DNA from: Biostraticola tofi
GTDB lineage: Bacteria; Pseudomonadota; Gammaproteobacteria; Enterobacterales; Enterobacteriaceae
Direction: 5' to 3'
NCBI RefSeq assembly: GCF_004343195.1
Contig: NZ_SMCR01000004.1
Coordinates: 327,831-391,830, forward strand
Length of the DNA: 64,000 nt
Part shown: piece after piece, positions 26,214 to 36,789 of the stretch
How the letters are laid out: each line of letters begins with the position of its first letter
Numbering within the stretch: position 1 is the first letter of the stretch
The notes under the pieces: generated by a model
The model's input: the letters and a program-made list of their open reading frames with translations, nothing else
Databases searched by the model: none
Told to the model about the DNA's origin: nothing
Translations under genes and position numbers: made by a program

Positions 26214-28937
26214 TGCCATAGCATTTCTTACATCCGCCGCCCTATCTGAACCATCGACATCGTGTAAAGCGTCCTGTATTAGCTGTTTAGCAGCCAATTT
26301 TTCCCCAGCTTCAGTCTGCAATGTCGCCAGTGAACAAGCAATACGCAGGGCCCAGCCGTGAGCCTGTTGCTGATGCGCTTTGTCCAGTGCCTGCTCCAAC
26401 AGCAGACGCTGCTCCTGAGGAGGTAATTGAGTGGCGGAAAGACGCATCAGCTCAGGCGTACACCAGTTTTCATGATCCTGACGGGCGGTTTTCTGCGATA
26501 GCCCGGTATCAATTTCTGACAACAAAGGGGAATATTGCCAGTCTAATCCCATCGCATGCAACGAGCTAAACAGTGTGGCTTGACTAACATCGGTATGACT
26601 GAACTGTTTGGCCCAAGCAAGAAAAAGTTCGCCGTAGGTCTTCCAGAAATACAAATCATGCTTTTCTGCCAGATGAATAAGCCAGTTTGCGGCCTTTATA
26701 ACCCAACGTGGATTACGATCCAGTGCCGCTGTCATACAGGCACCTTCAGCCAGTGCACAGCAAAGAGAACAGACATGCTGCAAACGAGCGGCTTTTTTAA
26801 CACCGCGCCATGCCATCTGTTTCGCTGCCTTATACTCACCTTGTAACCAGAGTAAACGAGACAGAAAGGCCTGACCGGCGGTCTCTTGATCAAGACCAAA
26901 ACGGAAAGAGTGACTTAATCCACCCTGGTCAAACCAGTCAAGAGATTGTTGGAGATAATCACGCCCGACGTCATGACGCCCCAAGAAATGCAGGGATACA
27001 CCGAGAATACGCAACCCGGTTGCCAGCGCTTCAACGTCACTAATGGACCGTGCGAGCTCGCACATAGATTGCGCATGCTCAAGCGCTTTATCCAGCTCGC
27101 CAGTACGCAGATAATACAACCATAACCCGTAATGAGCCTGTAAACGTATTTCTTTGTCATCGAGCTTTTCTGCAAGTGCCAGCGCGGTTTTCCAGGCTGA
27201 ATGTGTTTCAGGCGTAGGGCCTTTTGCCCAGGTTGATGCCTTACCTGCTACAGCGCTGAGATTCATTCTCTGGCGTAGCGTTAATACTACCTGCGAAGTA
27301 TTTTCATAAAGCAGAGGATAGATATGGCGCTGACATTCATCGTATAGTGAATATTCAATCCAAAACGGGGTCATCGCTTGTAAGATCTCAAGCCCAGTAG
27401 AGGGATCGGCCCCCTCAGTTAATGTTTGCTGTAAAACACTCCGCAAATCATTAAGCATATGGCTATAACGTTCACGCCACTGTCCTGTTGGCAGCATAAA
27501 CCAATCACTTTGGGCCTCTTCTACCAGAACTTTATAATAACCGGCAAAACGGGTCTCAAGACCGGTATATTCACCCTGTTGCCTGAGTTTATCGCATGCG
27601 AACTGGCGCATGGTTTCCAGCAGGCGGAAACGGGTCTCTGGTATCTGAGTACTGACCTGAATCAGGGATAAGGACAGCAATCTTTGCAGATCGTCAACAA
27701 CCTGCCAGCGATGCTTGTCTTTAATAAGCAGAAAGTCGCTTACTGATTTCACACTGAACATATCGGTATAGATTCCCAGAGAGCAAAATAATCGTTGTTC
27801 ACGTGTGTTGAGTAACTGATAAGTCCACTCCAGCGTGGTCAGTATTTTCTGATGTCTGTGCACCAGAGAGCTGTGCGTATTGCTCAATAGCTTGAAACGG
27901 TCTTCCAGTCGGCTATAGATCTCTTTGACGCTCATGACTGGCAGACGGGAGGCCGCAAGTTCAATCGCCAACGGCAGACCGTCAAGATGACGGCATAACT
28001 CGCCAATTAACGACAGTTCGCTGGACGATGGATGGAAATTATGTCGGTTGGCCTGCCCGCGTTCGATAAAGAGGCGGACACTGGCAAAAGTCAGTAGCAC
28101 TTGGGTATTAGCCCCTTCGCTCTCAGGAACTTGTAATGGCGGTAGTAGATATTGTTGCTCGCCAGCAACCTGTAACGCTACCTGGCTGGTCAACAACAGT
28201 TTGATATGGGGAGCCAGGTTCAGGAGCAACGTAATCACTGGTTCAAGTTCATTAATTACATGTTCACAGTTATCAATCAGCAGTAAACATCGACGCCGTG
28301 CAAGCTGTTGCCGTAAAGCGGCATCATTATGAATGGCAGCTAATGGAAGATGTAGCGCTTGTGAAATAACAGATAGCAAGCTGGATGCTTCGGTGATATG
28401 CGCCAGTTCAGCCACACATATTCCATCAGGAAAATGTGTGTGTATAAGGCTGACGGCTTCCCATGCCAGACGAGTCTTACCCACGCCCCCTGAGCCTGTA
28501 ATCGTCACCAGACGGTGTTTATTCAATAAGGCGCATAATTCCTGCACAGCTTGATCACGCCCCAGAATCGACGCCAGAAAAGGGGTAACAGCAGGCTCAG
28601 GTATTTCTGATTTAGAGGGTGGTTCAATTGGCAGATTGTTGATATTAAAACGATAACCACAACCAAATTCAGTAACCAGTAGATGGCGGTCATGACCCAA
28701 TGTGCGGCGTATAGCTGAAATTTGCGCCTGAAGATTATTTTCTTCGACGATTTCATTTCCCCACACTTGAGTAAGTAAAGACTCTTTACTGACCGCTTTA
28801 CCTCCAGCACTCACCAGGACTACCAGAACATCAAAAGCTCTGGCAGAAATTCTTACAGGTTTTCCCCGGTGCAACAGAATCCTTAGCTGCGGCCAGATTT
28901 GCCATTCAGCAAAGTGAATCTCATCATTCGATATCAT
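26190..28937 (-). CDS. Large ATPase transcriptional regulator (winged helix + NTPase + TPR)
   Basis: 915 residues. Residues 1-100 are an OmpR-type winged helix (ISARAFDVLVVLV, SKESLLTQVWGNEIVEENNLQAQISAIRRTLG, FGCGYRF). ITGSGGVGKT (about 146-155) is the Walker A loop of a STAND/NB-ARC-like ATPase, with CLLLIDNCEHV as Walker B. The rest is helical and TPR-like. Such proteins switch on genes after binding a ligand and ATP. It is convergent with the MFS gene and is the likely regulator of the SDR-MFS pair, an inference from position. Confidence 0.85.
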   Translation of the reverse strand: MISNDEIHFAEWQIWPQLRILLHRGKPVRISARAFDVLVVLVSAGGKAVSKESLLTQVWGNEIVEENNLQAQISAIRRTLGHDRHLLVTEFGCGYRFNINNLPIEPPSKSEIPEPAVTPFLASILGRDQAVQELCALLNKHRLVTITGSGGVGKTRLAWEAVSLIHTHFPDGICVAELAHITEASSLLSVISQALHLPLAAIHNDAALRQQLARRRCLLLIDNCEHVINELEPVITLLLNLAPHIKLLLTSQVALQVAGEQQYLLPPLQVPESEGANTQVLLTFASVRLFIERGQANRHNFHPSSSELSLIGELCRHLDGLPLAIELAASRLPVMSVKEIYSRLEDRFKLLSNTHSSLVHRHQKILTTLEWTYQLLNTREQRLFCSLGIYTDMFSVKSVSDFLLIKDKHRWQVVDDLQRLLSLSLIQVSTQIPETRFRLLETMRQFACDKLRQQGEYTGLETRFAGYYKVLVEEAQSDWFMLPTGQWRERYSHMLNDLRSVLQQTLTEGADPSTGLEILQAMTPFWIEYSLYDECQRHIYPLLYENTSQVVLTLRQRMNLSAVAGKASTWAKGPTPETHSAWKTALALAEKLDDKEIRLQAHYGLWLYYLRTGELDKALEHAQSMCELARSISDVEALATGLRILGVSLHFLGRHDVGRDYLQQSLDWFDQGGLSHSFRFGLDQETAGQAFLSRLLWLQGEYKAAKQMAWRGVKKAARLQHVCSLCCALAEGACMTAALDRNPRWVIKAANWLIHLAEKHDLYFWKTYGELFLAWAKQFSHTDVSQATLFSSLHAMGLDWQYSPLLSEIDTGLSQKTARQDHENWCTPELMRLSATQLPPQEQRLLLEQALDKAHQQQAHGWALRIACSLATLQTEAGEKLAAKQLIQDALHDVDGSDRAADVRNAMALCARMET

Positions 28938-29374
28938 GGTGTTGAGATCTTCTGTTTCTGCGCATCACGAATCCTCTGTACGGAGATATCCATTTTTAAC
29001 GGAAGTGATCATTAGAATCAGGCCATGTGTTGTATGTATTGCATCTATTCAACGCGTTTTGTGCCGCTCATCATTATACAACCAATGCCAACAAGGAGCA
29101 TAGCGCGGCGATTCAGCCATTGATGAAAACAGGTGCTATCCCTGTCAGTCATAGCCTACCTTACCCAGTTGGAAACGCGCGCATAAAAGACAAATTATTA
29201 TCATCTAAAATTAACATCGAGATCGATTCAGGGGCTGATGGTTTTATTCCCATGGCGACGTGGAGAGTAAACAAAGATAAGTCATAGGGAAATTAGTTTC
29301 ATAATTGGAGAATATTATAGTTTCTGAAAAAGCAGCTTCTTTTCATGATGAGCTGCTTTAAATCAGATAGTTGG
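28938..29374. other. Gap between the ATPase regulator and integrase
   Basis: These 437 bp contain a plus-strand frame of 86 codons (29027-29287) without recognisable features, not called as a gene. The terminator listed at 29329-29359 is the only clear element. Confidence 0.4.
29329..29359 (-). terminator. Terminator of the integrase gene
   Basis: AAAGCAGCT and AGCTGCTTT pair perfectly around 13 bases, and on the minus strand a T run follows. It lies 16 bp after the integrase stop. Confidence 0.7.
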
Positions 29375-30649
29375 TTATACGGCTACTGAATCAAATTTAT
29401 TCCTTCGTGCATAAATATACGGCGCAATATATCCCCCACGGTTAACGTCCAGATAGTCGGACCACCATTGCATCATTTCCATCCGGGCTTCCAGATGTTC
29501 CGCTTTATGCACATAGGCCGCCCGTACGCCGTTGCGCTCCTTATGGCTCATCTGTCGCTCAATGGCGTCCTTTGACCACAGCCCTGACTCGTTTAGGGCG
29601 CCACAGGCCATCGTTCTGAACCCGTGGCCACAGACTTCGGTTTTGGTGTCATAACCAATTACGCGTAGCGCTTTATTAATGGTGTTTTCGCTCATAGGTT
29701 TGTCCAGACCACGCGCACCCGGAAAAACGAAGACCGACTCGCCGCTAAGCGCTTTAATCTGTTTCAGCAGGTCGACCGCCTGCCGGGACAGCGGCACCAG
29801 ATGCTCGTCCTTCATCTTTGCGCCACGTTCTGAAAATCTCACGCCCTTTATGGTTTCTCGCTGCGCGGGCACTATCCAGATACGTGCTTTCAGGTCGAAC
29901 TCTTCCCAGCGGGCGAAGCGCAACTCGCTTGAGCGCAGAAAGACGTGCAGATTCAGTTCCAGCGCCAGGCGGGTCAGTATCCGACCTTGGTAGTTATCTA
30001 TGTTCACCAACAGTTCTGGCAAGCGTCGCAGTGGCAAGGCGGGAAGATGTTGGGTCACAATCGGCGTCACAACGCCACCCAGATCGAACGCGGGATTGTA
30101 TTTGATGATGCCCTGTTGCACGGCGTGACGCATGATTTTGGTCAGGTACTGGCGCATCCTCCCGGCCACGTCATGCACGCCTTTGTCGTCGATGGCTTTG
30201 ATGAGCTGCGCCAGATGCCGTGTTTCGATCTCCGCGATATCCATTTCGCCCATGTCAGGGAAGGCATAGCGTTTCAGGCAGGTAAGAATTTTATCCGCGT
30301 GGCTTGCCGACCAGAGCCGGAGGCTGCTGGTGTGCCACGAGGTTGCGATGTGTTTAAAGGTGCGGGTTTCGTCTACAGCGGTTTTTTCGGATTCACGGGG
30401 CAGGGAAGGGCAGATGCCGGAGGCCAGCAGCTTGCGCGCGGCGTCGCGCTTTTCACGGGCCTCCGCCAGTGTAGTCTGAGGATAGGGGCCGAAAGCCAGG
30501 CGGGATTCTTTGCCGCCGAAGCTGTAGCGGAAATACCACAGACGTGAGCCGCTGGTGGATACCAGTAGATACAGACCGTAAGCATCGGTGATTTTGTAGG
30601 ATTTTAAGAAGGTTTTTGCAGCGCGGATTTTGCTGTCAGTCAGAGCCAT
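29375..30649 (-). CDS. P4-type tyrosine integrase
   Basis: 424 residues from the ATG at 30649, chosen because MALTDSKIRAAK is the standard start of the P4 integrase arm domain; the frame extends 13 codons more. The catalytic set is seen: Arg244 (SSELRFARW), His342 and Arg345 (GHGFRTM), His369 (QMSHKERN) and Tyr379 (RAAYVH). It lies 160 bp from the 3' end of tRNA-Phe and points away from it, the usual arrangement for an island inserted in that tRNA gene. Confidence 0.95.
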   Translation of the reverse strand: MALTDSKIRAAKTFLKSYKITDAYGLYLLVSTSGSRLWYFRYSFGGKESRLAFGPYPQTTLAEAREKRDAARKLLASGICPSLPRESEKTAVDETRTFKHIATSWHTSSLRLWSASHADKILTCLKRYAFPDMGEMDIAEIETRHLAQLIKAIDDKGVHDVAGRMRQYLTKIMRHAVQQGIIKYNPAFDLGGVVTPIVTQHLPALPLRRLPELLVNIDNYQGRILTRLALELNLHVFLRSSELRFARWEEFDLKARIWIVPAQRETIKGVRFSERGAKMKDEHLVPLSRQAVDLLKQIKALSGESVFVFPGARGLDKPMSENTINKALRVIGYDTKTEVCGHGFRTMACGALNESGLWSKDAIERQMSHKERNGVRAAYVHKAEHLEARMEMMQWWSDYLDVNRGGYIAPYIYARRNKFDSVAV

Positions 30650-30809
30650 GTGAGGGTCTCTCCATTCATCGAACTGAATGACCCGCAATTTGACCCCACA
30701 TTTTCCGGATACCTAGGGATAAATCAAAACGTATCGGAAAGGGTTTTTACGCCAACTTATTGAATTGCAATAGCATAGGAATTTATAAGGAGGCATAAAA
30801 AAAGAATGG

Positions 30810-30827
30810 TGGTGCCCGGACTCGGAA
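30810..30827. other. Presumed attachment site (island-core junction)
   Basis: P4-type integrases recombine in the 3' end of a tRNA gene. The last 18 bases of tRNA-Phe beside the integrase are the expected core. No second copy of this stretch was noticed from 1 to 30.8 kb, so the other end of the island should lie left of the window. Confidence 0.45.
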
Positions 30828-30885
30828 TCGAACCAAGGACACGGGGATTTTCAATCCCCTGCTCTACCGACTGAGCTATCCGGGC
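30810..30885 (-). tRNA. pheV: tRNA-Phe (GAA)
   Basis: The minus strand gives the 76-base tRNA-Phe of enterobacteria: 5' GCCCGGATAGCTCAG, anticodon stem GGGGATTGAAAATCCCC with GAA at 30852-30850, T arm GGTTCGATTCC and encoded CCA. The acceptor stem pairs fully. Its 3' end faces the integrase, so it is the insertion site of the island. The name pheV is by position next to speC in E. coli. Confidence 0.96.
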
Positions 30886-31533
30886 AACGGGGCGCATTAA
30901 ACCGTATTGGGCGCGGGTCGTCAACGGCTTTATGCCTTCTCGCCGCTCGTTTGCCGAGTTTTCATTCAGTTAGTTCTAGCCTGGTTTAAAACCTCGGTAA
31001 ATCCCCCGATCACGCTATTTTCATTAACCTTTAGCCATAATGTGATGTCCAAATAACACATATGATAATAATATCATTATAAATCATGGAATTGTATTGT
31101 GTTGCGGCGCTATTTCAACTCGGTTTTTTTCTTGAAACTGCCGCCAAAAAATGCAACTATTGCGCGAATTCTGACAACATCCCCTTCAGGGTCACTAAGG
31201 CTTACGTTATGACACATCCATTGCTGCGATTGCGATGCACCGGATATCCCTGTCTGATGTCCCAAGCCTGGTGCCGTCCAGATATCAGCTCGTCACAGTT
31301 GTCCATACCCACCATGCGGTGAGGGCACCTCCAGTCACCTGTTAGGCATTATTAAAACCAGAGCGCGTCTCTGCTTTTACTGATGTCTATCGGCTGCTGC
31401 TCCCCAGTACTTCCGATAATGACCTGCTGCTGTAGCGAGGGCGGTATGACATCTTTACGGGCGAGATATTTCCTCTCCCATCGCGTGCTTATCAGGCACC
31501 TACACTCATCCTTAACCTTTGGGATCGGTGATT
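30886..31533. other. Long leader region before speC
   Basis: These 650 bp hold no recognisable gene. Short frames (31086-31322, 31383-31574) lack any protein-like features. A long untranslated or regulatory leader for speC is possible; no riboswitch or leader peptide could be identified. Confidence 0.5.
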
Positions 31534-33705
31534 ATGAAATTATTGAAAATAGCGGCCAGCGCTGCGCTGATTGATCTGCTGCACACCGAGCGCGAGCGCG
31601 TGCCGGTCGCAGAAACGGATTTTACCGATGTGGCCGCCCTGGTGGTGTCGCCTCAGGATGCCCAGTCCGGGCTGTTGGCCGTGCTGCGCAATACCGGTAT
31701 TGCGGTGCCGGTATTTATCGGCATGGAATACGCCGGCGAGGCCGATGACCTGAAGATGCCCGCCGATGCCACCCGGCTGATGCTTACCGGCGATGATAGT
31801 GAAAGTCATGCCGCTCTGCTGGAAGCCGCGGCTGACCATTATCAGCAACATCTGCTGCCGCCATTTTTCGACACCTTGACCAAGTATGTGGCCATGGGCA
31901 ACAGCACCTTCGCCTGTCCCGGCCATCAGGGCGGTCAATTTTTCCGTAAGCATCCGGCCGGCCGCCAGTTCTATGAATTTTTCGGTGAAAATCTGTTTCG
32001 GGCCGATATGTGCAATGCCGACGTCAAGCTTGGCGATTTGCTGATCCATGAAGGGTCGGCGAAAGAAGCGCAGAAATTTGCCGCCAAGGTGTTTAATGCC
32101 GACAAGACCTATTTTGTGCTTAATGGCACCTCGTCCGCCAATAAAGTAGTGACCAATGCGCTGCTGACGCGTGGCGATCTGGTGCTGTTTGATCGCAATA
32201 ACCATAAATCGGTCCATCACGGCGCCCTGCTGCAGGCCGGCGCCACACCGGTTTATCTTGAAACCGCCCGCAACCCCTTTGGGCTTATCGGCGGCATCGA
32301 CGCCCGCTGTTTTGATGAGCAATATCTGCGTGGCCAGGCTGCTGCCGTATCGGCAGAGAAGGGGAGCCAGCTACGCCCGTTCAGGCTGGCGGTGATCCAA
32401 CTGGGTACTTATGACGGCACCATCTATAACGCCCGCCAGGTGGTGGATAAGATTGGTCATCTTTGTGACTACATCCTGTTTGATTCCGCCTGGGTAGGCT
32501 ATGAGCAGTTTATTCCGATGATGGAGCAGTGCTCGCCGCTGCTGCTGGATCTTAATGCTGATGATCCGGGCATTTTCGTCACCCAGTCGGTGCACAAGCA
32601 GCAGGCCGGTTTTTCCCAGACCTCGCAGATCCACAAAAAAGACACCCATATCAAGGGGCAGCCGCGCTTTTGTAATCATAAGCGTTTTAACAATGCCTAT
32701 ATGCTGCATGCCTCGACCAGCCCGTTTTATCCGCTGTTCGCCGCGCTGGAAATCAATGCCAAGATCCATGAAGGGGCCAGCGGACGCCGGTTATGGCACG
32801 ACTGCGTGATGCTGGGCATCGAGACGCGCAAGCAACTGCTGGATCAGTGCAGCCTCATCAGGCCGTTTGTGCCCGCTACGGTGGATGGCAAAGCCTGGCA
32901 GCGCCATGACACCCAGGACATGGCCCGGGATGTGCGATTCTTCAATTTTGAGCCGGGTGAAAAATGGCATGCTTTTAGCGGCTATGTGCAGGATCAGTAT
33001 TTTGTCGATCCCTGCAAACTGCTGCTGACCACGCCGGGCATTGATACCCAGACCGGTCGCTATACCCCGTTCGGTATCCCGGCCACTATCCTGGCGACCT
33101 GGCTGCGCGAGAACGGTATCGTGCCGGAGAAGTGCGATCTCAACTCTATCCTGTTCCTGCTGACCCCGGCCGAGGATGCGGTCAAAATGCAGCGGCTGGT
33201 CGCCGCACTGGTGCAGTTCGAACGTTATATCGAACAGGATGCGCTGGTGTGCGATGTGCTGCCGAGTATTTATGAAAAACATACTGATCGCTATCAGGGT
33301 TACACGTTGCATCAGCTATGCCAGGAAATGCACGATCTGTATGTCAGTTTTGATGCCAAGCAGCTGCAGCGGGACATGTTCCGCAGCGATTGTATGCCGC
33401 GTATCGCCATGAATCCGCAGGATGCCAATACCGCGCTGGTGCGGGGGGATATCGATTTCATTCCGCTCAGTGAAGCCGAAGGCCGGATAGCGGTCGAAGG
33501 GGCGCTGCCTTATCCGCCGGGGGTACTTTGCGTGGTGCCGGGCGAAGTCTGGGGTGGGGCGGCCCAGCGCTATTTCCTGGCGCTGGAAGAGGGCGTCAAT
33601 CTGCTGCCGGGCTTTTCGCCTGAACTGCAGGGCGTGTATTTAGTAGCGGATGACCAGGGTAAAAAGCGGCTTTACGGGCATGTGCTGGCCCAGAGGGTGG
33701 GTTAA
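31534..33705 (+). CDS. speC: Constitutive ornithine decarboxylase
   Basis: 723 residues from the ATG at 31534, which aligns with the E. coli SpeC start (MKxxxIAAS). It makes putrescine from ornithine in the cytosol. SVHKQQAGFSQTSQIHKKD holds the PLP lysine, and FACPGHQGGQF and ALPYPPGVLCVVPGEVWGG are family blocks. All three domains (wing, PLP core, C-terminal) are present, so it should be active. It sits directly beyond tRNA-Phe, as in E. coli. Confidence 0.96.
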   Translation: MKLLKIAASAALIDLLHTERERVPVAETDFTDVAALVVSPQDAQSGLLAVLRNTGIAVPVFIGMEYAGEADDLKMPADATRLMLTGDDSESHAALLEAAADHYQQHLLPPFFDTLTKYVAMGNSTFACPGHQGGQFFRKHPAGRQFYEFFGENLFRADMCNADVKLGDLLIHEGSAKEAQKFAAKVFNADKTYFVLNGTSSANKVVTNALLTRGDLVLFDRNNHKSVHHGALLQAGATPVYLETARNPFGLIGGIDARCFDEQYLRGQAAAVSAEKGSQLRPFRLAVIQLGTYDGTIYNARQVVDKIGHLCDYILFDSAWVGYEQFIPMMEQCSPLLLDLNADDPGIFVTQSVHKQQAGFSQTSQIHKKDTHIKGQPRFCNHKRFNNAYMLHASTSPFYPLFAALEINAKIHEGASGRRLWHDCVMLGIETRKQLLDQCSLIRPFVPATVDGKAWQRHDTQDMARDVRFFNFEPGEKWHAFSGYVQDQYFVDPCKLLLTTPGIDTQTGRYTPFGIPATILATWLRENGIVPEKCDLNSILFLLTPAEDAVKMQRLVAALVQFERYIEQDALVCDVLPSIYEKHTDRYQGYTLHQLCQEMHDLYVSFDAKQLQRDMFRSDCMPRIAMNPQDANTALVRGDIDFIPLSEAEGRIAVEGALPYPPGVLCVVPGEVWGGAAQRYFLALEEGVNLLPGFSPELQGVYLVADDQGKKRLYGHVLAQRVG

Positions 33706-33860
33706 GCTGCCGGCCGGTTACGTTAAAAAGAGGGCTGGCATAGAGCGGCTGCCGGTTTTACAGTGACCTGATGCATTGCCTCAATTGATTATTATGCTTA
33801 ACATCTACTCAAGGCGAAGCCAGTTTGCGGGCGTTTTATGTCAATCACCGTTTTAATTAG

Positions 33861-34004
33861 CCAGCACTCGAAGCCAAGCTGCTTTCAAGGACTGTTCTGG
33901 GTAATAAGGTTTTTGATCATGAGCTTATATATGGCCTTAGCCCTTCGCCGATTGAAAGCCTGGCGGTCTTTGAGATTGAGGATTTGCTTATCAAAACAGC
34001 ATGA
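33861..34004 (+). pseudogene. Unidentified coding scrap after speC
   Basis: A frame of 47 codons ends at 34004 with LEAKLLSRTVLGN, then KVFDHELIYGLSPSPIESLA, then VFEIEDLLIKTA. It looks protein-like but has no start or Shine-Dalgarno and starts after a TAG, so it may be the end of a lost gene. In E. coli nupG lies near here, but this is not NupG. The rest of 33706-34073 shows nothing. Confidence 0.25.
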
Positions 34005-34073
34005 TTCTATTTCGCTTGATGCCAGCAGGATTTGACTCGGCCAACCTTGGCGGCTTATCGCCGCTCACGCTAA

Positions 34074-34096
34074 AGGGGGAAGCAGAACTTCCCCCT
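34074..34096 (-). terminator. Terminator downstream of mltC
   Basis: AGGGGGAAG and CTTCCCCCT pair perfectly around 5 bases just past the mltC stop. On the minus strand it is followed by TTAG; the short T run makes it a moderate terminator. Confidence 0.6.
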
Positions 34097-34114
34097 CGCC
34101 ATGACCGCCTGCGC

Positions 34115-35191
34115 CTAGTAGCGCAGGTAGTTTCTCTGCAGCTTGTTGACTTTATAAAGATAACGCCTGGATTCAGCGGAGGGGTGTTTGCTGGTCAGGG
34201 TTTGATAGACTTCATCCGGCTGCAAATCGTTTATCTGCGAGAACGCCTGGTTTTTATCCCGGGAGAACACCCGCAGCACGCTGCCGGCGCCGCCGTTATA
34301 GGCGGTGATCACCGCATAGCGTCTGGAGGTCGGATTAACGATACCGCCCAGGTAGCTGGACTGCAGAATGGAGAGATAGGCGGTACCGGCATCGATATTG
34401 TTCTCCGGATCGAACAGGTAGCTGCGGCTCGGCTGTCCCCATTTGCCCTTCATCTTGAACACATCCCGCCCGGCGCTGTGCTGGACCACCTGCATCAGCC
34501 CCAGGGCGTCGGCGTGGCTGACCGCATAGGGGTTGAAGCTGGACTCGGTCTGCATGATTGCCAGGATAAGCGACTCTTCCACCCCGTATTTCTGGGCGGA
34601 TTTGCGCACCAGCGGCAGGTATTTATGCGCACGTTTGTCCAGATGGTTGGGCACCAGCTGGAGGGTGACCGACCAGATGACTTTCAGGCCTGAGCTGCGG
34701 CGCTGCAGCCGGTTTTGAATCAGGTAATCGGCAAAGTGCGCGGCCCGCCATTCCCAGCGGATCGGTTCGCCCTTGTTGTCGAGCACCTGGCCATAAAGGA
34801 ACGGCTGCTTGCTGATCGGAATATCGTCCACATCAGAATAGAGGTCGATAGAACCCGGATCGTTACCCATCAACAGCGTAGTGATGATCGATTGACGCAG
34901 GTGCGCCGCCGGATCGGTCGCCGAGATGGTCTCGATGGTGATGGTACCGGCATCGAAGTTGATGTGGCTGCGGGTTTCGTATTGATCGGTGTATTTGACG
35001 TAATCTTTCGGCCCGGCAATCAGGACCTCGTTCAGACCCCAGAGGTTTTCGATATTATGGGCAAACTGGCCCATCAGAATTTCAAAACCATTGGTGTCTT
35101 TGACGTTAAGTTCAGAGTCGGCTTCTTTATTACTGCCTGAACATGAAATCAGTAACGGTGCTACTACCAGTAACGCTAAAATTTTCTTCAT
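34115..35191 (-). CDS. mltC: Membrane-bound lytic murein transglycosylase C
   Basis: 358 residues, the MltC length. [19 protein letters not shown] is a lipoprotein signal with the lipid cysteine at 17. The SLT domain has [32 protein letters not shown], where the E of TES is catalytic, and [15 protein letters not shown]. It cuts peptidoglycan with formation of 1,6-anhydromuramic ends. It is downstream of yggX on the same strand, as in E. coli. Confidence 0.96.
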   Translation of the reverse strand: MKKILALLVVAPLLISCSGSNKEADSELNVKDTNGFEILMGQFAHNIENLWGLNEVLIAGPKDYVKYTDQYETRSHINFDAGTITIETISATDPAAHLRQSIITTLLMGNDPGSIDLYSDVDDIPISKQPFLYGQVLDNKGEPIRWEWRAAHFADYLIQNRLQRRSSGLKVIWSVTLQLVPNHLDKRAHKYLPLVRKSAQKYGVEESLILAIMQTESSFNPYAVSHADALGLMQVVQHSAGRDVFKMKGKWGQPSRSYLFDPENNIDAGTAYLSILQSSYLGGIVNPTSRRYAVITAYNGGAGSVLRVFSRDKNQAFSQINDLQPDEVYQTLTSKHPSAESRRYLYKVNKLQRNYLRY

Positions 35192-35246
35192 CTTGCAAGC
35201 CGTGTCGGGACGAGGAAGTCAAAAGGGATTACCCTTGCTACAAAGG

Positions 35247-35519
35247 TTATTTGCTCGGCGGGGTATACCCTTCGATATGCACGTCCTGGCCTTTGAACAG
35301 AAAATTAATCATCTCCTGCTCAAGAATTTTGCGGTCGGCCACATTCATCATGCTGAGTTTTTTTTCATTGATAAGCATGGTCTGCTTGGTTTGCCATTCG
35401 GCCCAGGCTTCTTTGGAAATTTCATTAAAAATGCGCTTGCCCAGTTCGCCCGGATAAAACTGAAAATCCTGGCCTTCGGCTTCACGCTGTAAATAACTAC
35501 AAAAAATCGTCCTGCTCAT
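35247..35519 (-). CDS. yggX: Fe(II) trafficking protein YggX
   Basis: 90 residues from the second ATG (35519), matching [20 protein letters not shown] of E. coli YggX. It is involved in iron handling and protection of Fe-S clusters against oxidants; the conserved cysteine (Cys7) is present. The start overlaps the mutY stop, so the two are cotranslated, and mltC follows. Confidence 0.96.
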   Translation of the reverse strand: MSRTIFCSYLQREAEGQDFQFYPGELGKRIFNEISKEAWAEWQTKQTMLINEKKLSMMNVADRKILEQEMINFLFKGQDVHIEGYTPPSK

Positions 35520-35521
35520 CA

Positions 35522-36604
35522 TTATTCCTCTTGGTTTGCAGCATGTTGGGTTAAGGCGTGCAAGGGATCGCGCACCTGCAGCAATAGGCGACCGACCGGT
35601 GCGGCCAGTCCGACGGACGGCGGCTGGGCTAAGTTATACCAGAGTCCGGCCCCTTCATCCATGCAGCGCTTGTGGGCGCTGGCGTTGAGGTGCATGGGAA
35701 CAATGTCCAGGTGAAAGTGACTGAAGGCATGCCTGAATGAGGTCATCTGTTCACATTGCTCGATGTTGAGACCGTGGGTCTTTAACCATAGTTCAAGATC
35801 TTCACGTTGCGAAAACTGCGGAAAGCAAAATAATCCACCCCATAAGCCAACCGGGGGGCGTTGCTCCAGCCAGATCTGTTGATTCTGCTCGAGCAACAGG
35901 AACCAGGCGGTCTTTTCCGGCAGTACCTGTTTAGGCTTTTTGCCCGGATAGCGCGCCCAGCTGTGGGTTGCATAAGCTTCACAACCGGTATTCAGCGGGC
36001 AGAGTTCGCATTTGGGTTTGGATCGGGTGCAGACCATGGCGCCCAAGTCCATCATCGCCTGGTTGAACTGGGCTACGCCCTGGGCCGGCGTGACCGATTC
36101 AGCCAACGACCACAGGCGGCTTTCGACCTCTTTTTTGGCCGGCCAGCCGTCAACCGCATAGCAGCGCGCCAGAACCCGCTTCACGTTGCCGTCCAGGATC
36201 GGGTAATGCTGTTCCAGGGCCAGGGATAAAATCGCGCCGGCGGTGGAGCGGCCGATACCCGGCAGGGCGATGATCTCAGCAAAGGTTTGCGGAAATACGC
36301 CGCCATGGCGTTCAACGACGATCTGCGCCGCCTGGTGCAGGTTACGGCCGCGGGCATAGTAGCCCAGGCCGGTCCACAGATGCAGCACTTCATCCAGCGG
36401 TGCCGCCCCCAGGCTGGCGACGGTGGGGAATGCCGCCATAAAGCGCTGAAAGTAGGGGATAACGGTCGCTACCTGGGTCTGTTGCAGCATCACTTCCGAC
36501 AACCAGACTTTATACGGGGTCTTGTCACTCTGCCAGGGCAGGGTTTTGCGGCCAAAGCGCTGGTACCAGTCCAGGACTTGTTGCGCGAAAGGTTGCGCTT
36601 GCAT
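35522..36604 (-). CDS. mutY: Adenine DNA glycosylase MutY
   Basis: 360 residues from the ATG at 36604, which starts [14 protein letters not shown] as in E. coli; the frame opens earlier but lacks homology. It removes A opposite 8-oxoG. Glu37 ([10 protein letters not shown]) and Asp138 ([10 protein letters not shown]) are catalytic, [12 protein letters not shown] is the helix-hairpin-helix, and [17 protein letters not shown] binds the 4Fe-4S cluster. The C-terminal domain that reads 8-oxoG is intact. The gene is divergent from trmB. Confidence 0.97.
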   Translation of the reverse strand: MQAQPFAQQVLDWYQRFGRKTLPWQSDKTPYKVWLSEVMLQQTQVATVIPYFQRFMAAFPTVASLGAAPLDEVLHLWTGLGYYARGRNLHQAAQIVVERHGGVFPQTFAEIIALPGIGRSTAGAILSLALEQHYPILDGNVKRVLARCYAVDGWPAKKEVESRLWSLAESVTPAQGVAQFNQAMMDLGAMVCTRSKPKCELCPLNTGCEAYATHSWARYPGKKPKQVLPEKTAWFLLLEQNQQIWLEQRPPVGLWGGLFCFPQFSQREDLELWLKTHGLNIEQCEQMTSFRHAFSHFHLDIVPMHLNASAHKRCMDEGAGLWYNLAQPPSVGLAAPVGRLLLQVRDPLHALTQHAANQEE

Positions 36605-36789
36605 CATGAGAAGGCTATTACACTCCAGCAGGTGATCATTGAGAATCGGCTCCATCGCCTCAGGCAGCGATTCCAGCACAGAGTGTGCGGGCTGTAAACA
36701 GGAACTTTCCCCCTCTGCGCCCTTGCTTATCCCCCCCATCTTTGGATAATGCGCGTTGGCCCATCATATTGCGCAGACCAAACATAACT

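Noticed and set aside
29027..29287. 86-codon frame between the ATPase regulator and integrase
   Set aside because: No motif, no ribosome site and unbalanced composition. Not called.
29945..30547. 200-codon frame on the plus strand
   Set aside because: Antisense to the integrase. No domain was recognised.
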